A stretch of DNA of 64,000 nucleotides from Betaproteobacteria bacterium (GTDB lineage: Bacteria > Pseudomonadota > Gammaproteobacteria > Burkholderiales > SG8-41): NCBI GenBank assembly GCA_021732605.1, contig JAKFUS010000022.1, positions 43,788-107,787 on the forward strand, in the 5' to 3' direction. The first letter of the stretch is position 1. Every line of letters begins with the position of its first letter. Made by a program: the position numbers and the translations under genes. Positions 59,509 to 64,000 of the stretch are shown here, one piece after another. The notes under the pieces were generated by a model that worked only from the letters and a program-made list of their open reading frames with translations, had not been told where the DNA came from and searched no databases.

Positions 59509-61263
59509 ATGTTCCGCTTCCGCCGTTTCCAGAGCCGCCTGATATTCTTTTTCCTCGGTCTGGTGTCGCTGGTGCAGATCGTCGTGTTCGTCACGGTCGA
59601 TCGCACGAATACGCGCTATGCGCGGGAGCAGATCGAGGCGGCGCTGGAGCTGGGCGCGCGCACTTTCAGCCGGTTGATCGAATTGCGCACCGAGCAGTTG
59701 TCGGAATCGGTGCGCATCCTGACCGGAGATTTCGCGTTCAAGACGGCGATCGCCACGGGTGAGCGGACCACCATCCGTTCGGTGCTGGAGAACCACGGCG
59801 GGCGCGTGGGCGCCGATGTCATGCTGCTGCTGTCGCTCGATAACGCGCCGATTGCCGATACGCGCGCCGAGGCGGGCGGCGCGCTGCCGCCGGCACTGGG
59901 GCATCTCATCCGGGTGGCGGAACAGAACGACCGCGCATGGGCGGTCATATCGCTCGACGGGCAGCCTTATCAAGTGCTGGTGCTGCCGGTGCTTGCGCCG
60001 GTCCCCGTGGCGTGGATCGTCGCCGGCTTCAGGATCGATGACAGGCTTGCGCAGCAACTGCAGCAATTCACCAAGCTCGGTGTTTCTTTTTTTTACGAGT
60101 CAGTCAGTGGTCCGGTGAACATCCTGGCGTCGTCACTGCCGCCGGCGATGCGCGCCGAACTCATGCGTATCCCGGACATTTTCACGCGCGCGAAGAACCA
60201 TGTCGAGCCGGTCACCTTGCAGAAGGAAGAGCATCTGGTGCTTGTTGCCGCGCTGCGGATGGCTGCGGATACCACGCTGGATGTGATCCTGCTGCGCTCG
60301 CTGGAGGAAGAGCTGCTGCCGTTCCTCGAACTGCGCATCGCGGTGTTCGTGCTTTCCTGCAGTGGGCTGCTGGTGTCGCTGATCGGTGCGTTTTTCATCG
60401 CGCGCAGCGTGACCAAGCCGGTGCGGGCGCTGGCGGAATCCGCGCGCCGCGTGGAACGCGGCGAGTACGGGCAGGAAGTGCGCATCGAGCAACAGGACGA
60501 GTTCGGAGAACTGGCAGGCGCCTTTAACCGCATGATCAAAGGTCTCGCGGAGCGTGATCGTGTGCGCAGCCTGCTCGGCAAGGTGGTGTCACCCGCAATC
60601 GCCGAGAAGCTCCTGAGCCGCGATTTTGTGCTCGGTGGTGAGGAGCGCGAAGTCACGGTGATGTTCTCGGACCTGCGCAACTTCACCTCGTTATCCGAGC
60701 ATCGTACACCACAGGAGGTCGTAACGTTGCTCAACACCTATTTCACCCGCATGAGTAGCGCGATCGAGGCCAACAACGGGGTTGTCGACAAATATCTGGG
60801 CGACGGCATGATGGCGCTGTTCGGAGCGCCGTTGAAGCACGAAGACGATGCCGGCAACGCGCTCAACGCGGCGATCGACATGTGCGAAGCGCTTGGCGAA
60901 CTCAACCGGGAATTCCGCGCCCGTGGTCTGCCTGAGCTGGATATCGGCATCGGCATCAACACGGCGCTGGTCGTTGCCGGCAACATGGGCAGTCCTGAGC
61001 GGTTGAATTACACCGTGATCGGCGACGGTGTGAACCTTGCGGCACGACTCGAAGGCATGACCAAGCGCGCCGAATACGGCACCCGCATCATTGCGACCGC
61101 AGCGACTGTAATGAAATCCCGCCGTGCATTCGATATCCGTTCACTGGGCGAAGTCGCGGTGCGCGGCAGAAGCGAACCGGTGGTGATCCATGCCGTGCTG
61201 GGTCGCAGCAGATCCTCGTCAGCGTCACTGGATCTGCCGGCGGCTGACGGCGCGAGTGGATGA
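59509..61263 (+). CDS. Membrane-bound class III adenylate/guanylate cyclase with periplasmic sensor
   Basis: The protein has 584 residues: helix 11-31, a 245-residue periplasmic sensor (CACHE-like), helix 277-298, a HAMP domain about 299-350, and a class III cyclase domain from about 380. Metal Asp388 and Asp432, base-selecting Lys428 and Thr502 (ATP rather than GTP pattern), and transition-state Asn509/Arg513 are present, so it should make cAMP. The adjacent cupredoxin gene is nearly overlapping, which suggests it reports the redox or copper state to the sensor. Confidence 0.9.
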   Translation: MFRFRRFQSRLIFFFLGLVSLVQIVVFVTVDRTNTRYAREQIEAALELGARTFSRLIELRTEQLSESVRILTGDFAFKTAIATGERTTIRSVLENHGGRVGADVMLLLSLDNAPIADTRAEAGGALPPALGHLIRVAEQNDRAWAVISLDGQPYQVLVLPVLAPVPVAWIVAGFRIDDRLAQQLQQFTKLGVSFFYESVSGPVNILASSLPPAMRAELMRIPDIFTRAKNHVEPVTLQKEEHLVLVAALRMAADTTLDVILLRSLEEELLPFLELRIAVFVLSCSGLLVSLIGAFFIARSVTKPVRALAESARRVERGEYGQEVRIEQQDEFGELAGAFNRMIKGLAERDRVRSLLGKVVSPAIAEKLLSRDFVLGGEEREVTVMFSDLRNFTSLSEHRTPQEVVTLLNTYFTRMSSAIEANNGVVDKYLGDGMMALFGAPLKHEDDAGNALNAAIDMCEALGELNREFRARGLPELDIGIGINTALVVAGNMGSPERLNYTVIGDGVNLAARLEGMTKRAEYGTRIIATAATVMKSRRAFDIRSLGEVAVRGRSEPVVIHAVLGRSRSSSASLDLPAADGASG

Positions 61264-61304
61264 GCACCGGTCAGTCGACCCAAAATAGATCTATCTAATT
61301 GTTT

Positions 61305-62060
61305 TTATTGAGTTAATTTAAGCCGTTCCAGGGGTGCCGCCTGCTTTGTTCCTTGATGCCAGCGTACGCAGGCCCGCGCCAGTGCGCGCGTGGCGTCAAT
61401 GCAGCGGGCATTGACGGGGCTGTCGGCGTAATCGATGGCGACCGGTGTTTCGGTGCAGGCCAGCACCACCGCCTGCGCGCCGCTGTCGAGCAGCCGGGCA
61501 ACGGCATCCACGGCAAGCCCGTGGGCGCGCGGCAGGTCGTGGGCTTTGACCGCGGCGATGGCCGGCAGCACCAGTTGATCCTGGTCGGCGCGGCTGCTGA
61601 GTACGCAATCAAGGCCGCGCGCGGCGAAACGCTGCTGGAAAAATCCCGCCTTGACGGCGCCGTCGGTGCCGAGCAGGCCGACGCGGCCCGCGGTGATGCC
61701 GCGTTCGGCGAGCAGGTCGCACACGGCATCGGCAATATGCAGGATGGGCAGTCCGCCCTCGCGCACCAGGTCGTCATGCCAGTAGTGCGCGGTATTGCAG
61801 GCGATGGCGACGACGGTGGCGCCGGCCTGTTTCAGCGCCGCGATACCGCGCAACATCTGCGGCAGCGGCGATGCACCGCCATGGAGGATGGCCGCCGGAC
61901 GCTCCGGGATCTGCGGCACACCCCAGGCGACATAGGGAATGTGGTCCTGGTCGCGGGTGGCCGGGGTTTCTGCCACCAGTTTGGTGAGGAAGTCGGCGGC
62001 AGCCAGCGGGCCCATGCCGCCGAGGACGCCGAGCAATGGGGATGCGGGGATTTTGTTCAT
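61305..62060 (-). CDS. Aspartate/glutamate racemase family protein
   Basis: The protein has 251 residues. The family signature LGVLGGMGPLAAADFL opens the protein, and the two catalytic cysteines are in IACNTAHYW and LACTETP. Broad-specificity amino acid racemases of this sort interconvert L- and D-Asp/Glu or other amino acids without cofactor. Ends convergent with the cyclase gene. Confidence 0.92.
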   Translation of the reverse strand: MNKIPASPLLGVLGGMGPLAAADFLTKLVAETPATRDQDHIPYVAWGVPQIPERPAAILHGGASPLPQMLRGIAALKQAGATVVAIACNTAHYWHDDLVREGGLPILHIADAVCDLLAERGITAGRVGLLGTDGAVKAGFFQQRFAARGLDCVLSSRADQDQLVLPAIAAVKAHDLPRAHGLAVDAVARLLDSGAQAVVLACTETPVAIDYADSPVNARCIDATRALARACVRWHQGTKQAAPLERLKLTQ

Positions 62061-62075
62061 GGGGCGATTAATTTG

Positions 62076-62945
62076 TCACCGCAGGAATTCTTCAATCAGC
62101 TGCGCCACGGCTGCCGGCTGATCGTGGTGCAGCATGTGCCCCGCGTCTTCCACCCACGCTTCACGGTAATTGCGGAACGCGCTTTTGCGCTCGATTAGCT
62201 GCTCCGGCGTGTCCTTCAGGTAGCCGGTGCCTTCGGAGTTGCGGCCGAACACCCATAAGGCCGGCGCCGTGGCCTCGCGCCAGCAGGCAATCAGTTCCTC
62301 GACGCGGAACAGCACCGGGTTGGCCCGTTTATGGCGCGGATCACTGAACATCTCGATCACTTCAGGCGCGGTTTCATGCGCCCAGATGCGGGCAATGTAT
62401 TGCGCTTTTTCGTCGCTCAGCCGCGGATTGTCGCGTTGCAGCCGCGCCGCCAGCGCAGCGAAGGAATGGTAGCTGCGGAAACGCGCTTCTTCCGTCAGTT
62501 CACCCAGCCAGCGGCGGTAGCGGCCCGGTGCGTCGGCGGGTGTGGTGCGCGCGAGTCCGAAGCCTTCCAGCGAAACGAGCCGTGACACCCGCTCCGGGAA
62601 AATGCCGGCATAGGCGCCGGCGATGACGCCGCCCATGCTGTGGCCGACAATCTGCGCCGGCTGTTCCGGTGAGTACATCGTCAGCAGCGCGTCGAGGTCA
62701 GCGTAATAATCCGGAAACCAGTAACCGTGCGCGGACCATGCCGAAAGCCCGAAACCGCGCCAATCGGGTGCGATCACCTGCCAGTCGCGCTGCAGTTCGT
62801 CGACGACGAACTGGAATGACGCCGACACATCCATCCAGCCATGCAGCAGGAACAGCGGCGGTGCGCCGGCAGGTCCCCAGGTGCGGACGTGGTGGCGCAG
62901 GCCGTTGAATTCGTGAAAGGCGGAGTGGCTGGGTTTCATGTTCAT
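62076..62945 (-). CDS. Alpha/beta hydrolase
   Basis: The protein has 289 residues (start 62945 or 62939). LFLLHGWMDVSASF supplies the oxyanion hole, the nucleophile is the Ser of GHSMGG near 113, and the Asp and His are in APALWVFGRNSE-type and EDAGHMLHHDQP segments. It hydrolyses an ester, epoxide or similar bond; substrate unknown. It is 15 bases upstream of the racemase gene and likely in one operon. A palindromic element lies just upstream. Confidence 0.88.
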   Translation of the reverse strand: MNMKPSHSAFHEFNGLRHHVRTWGPAGAPPLFLLHGWMDVSASFQFVVDELQRDWQVIAPDWRGFGLSAWSAHGYWFPDYYADLDALLTMYSPEQPAQIVGHSMGGVIAGAYAGIFPERVSRLVSLEGFGLARTTPADAPGRYRRWLGELTEEARFRSYHSFAALAARLQRDNPRLSDEKAQYIARIWAHETAPEVIEMFSDPRHKRANPVLFRVEELIACWREATAPALWVFGRNSEGTGYLKDTPEQLIERKSAFRNYREAWVEDAGHMLHHDQPAAVAQLIEEFLR

Positions 62946-62976
62946 TATATTAAGTGCGCCTAACAAAATGCCGTTT

Positions 62977-63055
62977 CCCCTCATCCCCACCCTTCTCCCG
63001 GAGGGAGAAGGGCTTTTCATCCCTCTCCCTCCGGGAGAGGGACCGAGGGTGAGGG
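62977..63055. repeat. GC-rich cloverleaf-like palindromic element, copy 3
   Basis: Outer arms CCCCTCATCCC and GAGGGTGAGGG-type enclose CCCTTCTCCCGGAGGGAGAAGGG and CCCTCTCCCTCCGGGAGAGGG. It lies between the EamA transporter and alpha/beta hydrolase genes. Confidence 0.88.
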
Positions 63056-63094
63056 TGATCTTGACTGCAATTTTCAGTCATTTTTTTACGCGCT

Positions 63095-63994
63095 CTATGT
63101 CTCGCGTGCGGCGGCGCGGTTGCGCAGTGCCACCCATGACAATACGGCGAGGCTGGCGCCGATCAGCAGCATGCCGGCGGATTCTACTGCGCCCGGCTGC
63201 TCGCCCAATTGCAGGCGCGATGACAATACGCCGATCGCCGGCACCGCCATCACAGCCAACCCGGCAACACCGGCCGGCAGCAGTTTCAGCACATAAAACC
63301 ACAGCGCCCAGCCGAGCACGGTGCCGAACAGCGTGGCGTACGTCAGCAAAAACCAGAAGTACGGTGTCCATTCCACGGGGCGCGCCGACAGGAAAAATCC
63401 GGCCACCGCAAGCACCAGCCCGCCGAACAGCATCTGCCACGCGGTCAATGCGAACGTGCCGACTGCAAGGTGTGTGCGCCAGCGCCGGGTCAGCACCGCC
63501 GCGATGGCCCAGCTGACACCGGTCAGCACCGCCAGCGCATTGGCGGTGAAGGTGCCCTGCATGTTCCACGGTTCCAGCACCAGCAGCAATCCCGCAGCCG
63601 ACAGCGCGACGGCCAGCCATTGCAGGCCGCGGATGCGTTCGCCCAGCACCGGCCAGGCGATCAGCAGGATCCAGAACGGCATGGTGTAGACCAGCACCGC
63701 GGTCTTGCCGGCGGCGCCCGAGACCAGCGCCAGCGACACCAGCGCATTGAAGCCGGTGGTCTGCCACAGGCCGAGAATGAAGACATGGCGCGGCGATCGC
63801 AGCACCAGCGATTCGCCGCGCCAGGCGGCGATGGCGAACAGCAGCATGGCCCCCGGCAGCGTGCGCAGCGTGGCGTAATCCCAGGGATCGGCAAAACGCA
63901 CGCCTTCCTTGAGGATGACCCAGGTGTAACCCCAGACAACGCACAGCGCGATCAGCGCGAGGATGCCGGAGCGGGGCAGCGGCGGGTTTGGCAT
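63095..63994 (-). CDS. EamA-family (DMT superfamily) transporter
   Basis: The protein has 299 residues and ten predicted helices arranged as two five-helix EamA repeats (LCVVWGYTWVILKEG at the start, TGVSWAIAAVLTRRW beginning the second). Conserved VLGERIRG ends the first repeat. It probably exports amino acids or other metabolites. It begins six bases before the window edge, so its own upstream region is not visible. Confidence 0.88.
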   Translation of the reverse strand: MPNPPLPRSGILALIALCVVWGYTWVILKEGVRFADPWDYATLRTLPGAMLLFAIAAWRGESLVLRSPRHVFILGLWQTTGFNALVSLALVSGAAGKTAVLVYTMPFWILLIAWPVLGERIRGLQWLAVALSAAGLLLVLEPWNMQGTFTANALAVLTGVSWAIAAVLTRRWRTHLAVGTFALTAWQMLFGGLVLAVAGFFLSARPVEWTPYFWFLLTYATLFGTVLGWALWFYVLKLLPAGVAGLAVMAVPAIGVLSSRLQLGEQPGAVESAGMLLIGASLAVLSWVALRNRAAARET

Positions 63995-64000
63995 CGGGGC

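Noticed and set aside
1..64000. tRNA, rRNA, integrase or insertion sequence
   Set aside because: None could be recognised by eye; the M15 peptidase alone is not enough to call a prophage.

Overview
The window is about 64 kb of GC-rich DNA, densely packed with genes on both strands. It looks like a chromosomal segment of a betaproteobacterium, probably Burkholderiales. The reasons are seven separate Bug/TctC-type periplasmic solute receptors (a hallmark expansion of that group), a 964-residue B12-dependent ribonucleotide reductase, an OxyR with Cys199/Cys208, TypA, RhlE, and a DUF3034-cupredoxin-cyclase cluster. No rRNA, tRNA, CRISPR array, integrase or transposase was recognised.

Layout. 1-13.4 kb: a partial sorbosone-dehydrogenase-like gene, a DEDDy exonuclease, an amidase lipoprotein, a maleate isomerase/Asp-Glu racemase homologue with a Bug receptor, dienelactone hydrolase and FKBP, a GIY-YIG protein, an MFS carrier, a second Bug receptor with a nitroreductase, an M15 peptidase, a rhomboid protease, and a rubrerythrin-rubredoxin-reductase peroxide-defence set. 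13.5-18 kb: oxyR, a candidate divergent small RNA, and a Bug-sulfatase-RraA operon. 18-26.6 kb: nrdJ, an enoyl-CoA hydratase, a myo-inositol-oxygenase-like protein with an altered iron ligand, a sugar-acid dehydratase, a SET-domain protein with a histone-like tail, and malonyl-CoA decarboxylase. 26.6-32.8 kb: a Bug receptor, truncated globin, typA, a structured intergenic region, rhlE and another Bug receptor.

33-43.4 kb: a catabolic operon of coxG-like, FAD, molybdopterin and 2Fe-2S subunits, a UbiD-type decarboxylase and a Bug receptor, followed by pirin, patatin, DUF1993 and a further Bug receptor. 43.5-46.5 kb: a small island-like stretch with an HExxH protein and a hicBA toxin-antitoxin pair, then a phosphoethanolamine transferase. 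46.5-57.2 kb: a peptide-type ABC operon without ATPases but with two receptors and a DUF559 nuclease, then argE, a YkgJ protein and a complete gltIJKL-type amino acid importer. 57.4-61.3 kb: a lipoprotein truncated globin, a DUF3034 protein, a cupredoxin and a membrane-bound class III cyclase. 61.3-64 kb: an amino acid racemase, an alpha/beta hydrolase and an EamA transporter.

Functionally the segment suggests a metabolically versatile aerobe that scavenges organic acids (Bug receptors), opens aromatic or heteroaromatic acids (Mo-hydroxylase plus UbiD), and resists peroxide. The rubrerythrin operon has an OxyR-like operator half-site next to oxyR. The intergenic DNA carries several repeat families: cloverleaf GC-rich palindromes, ACTGGTA heptamers forming hairpins between convergent genes, and an 18-base AT-rich motif. 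The most unusual items are the Cys-substituted inositol-oxygenase homologue, the possible OxyS-like RNA beside oxyR, the globin/DUF3034/cupredoxin/cyclase module, and a palindromic element translated into the signal-peptide region of an ABC receptor.
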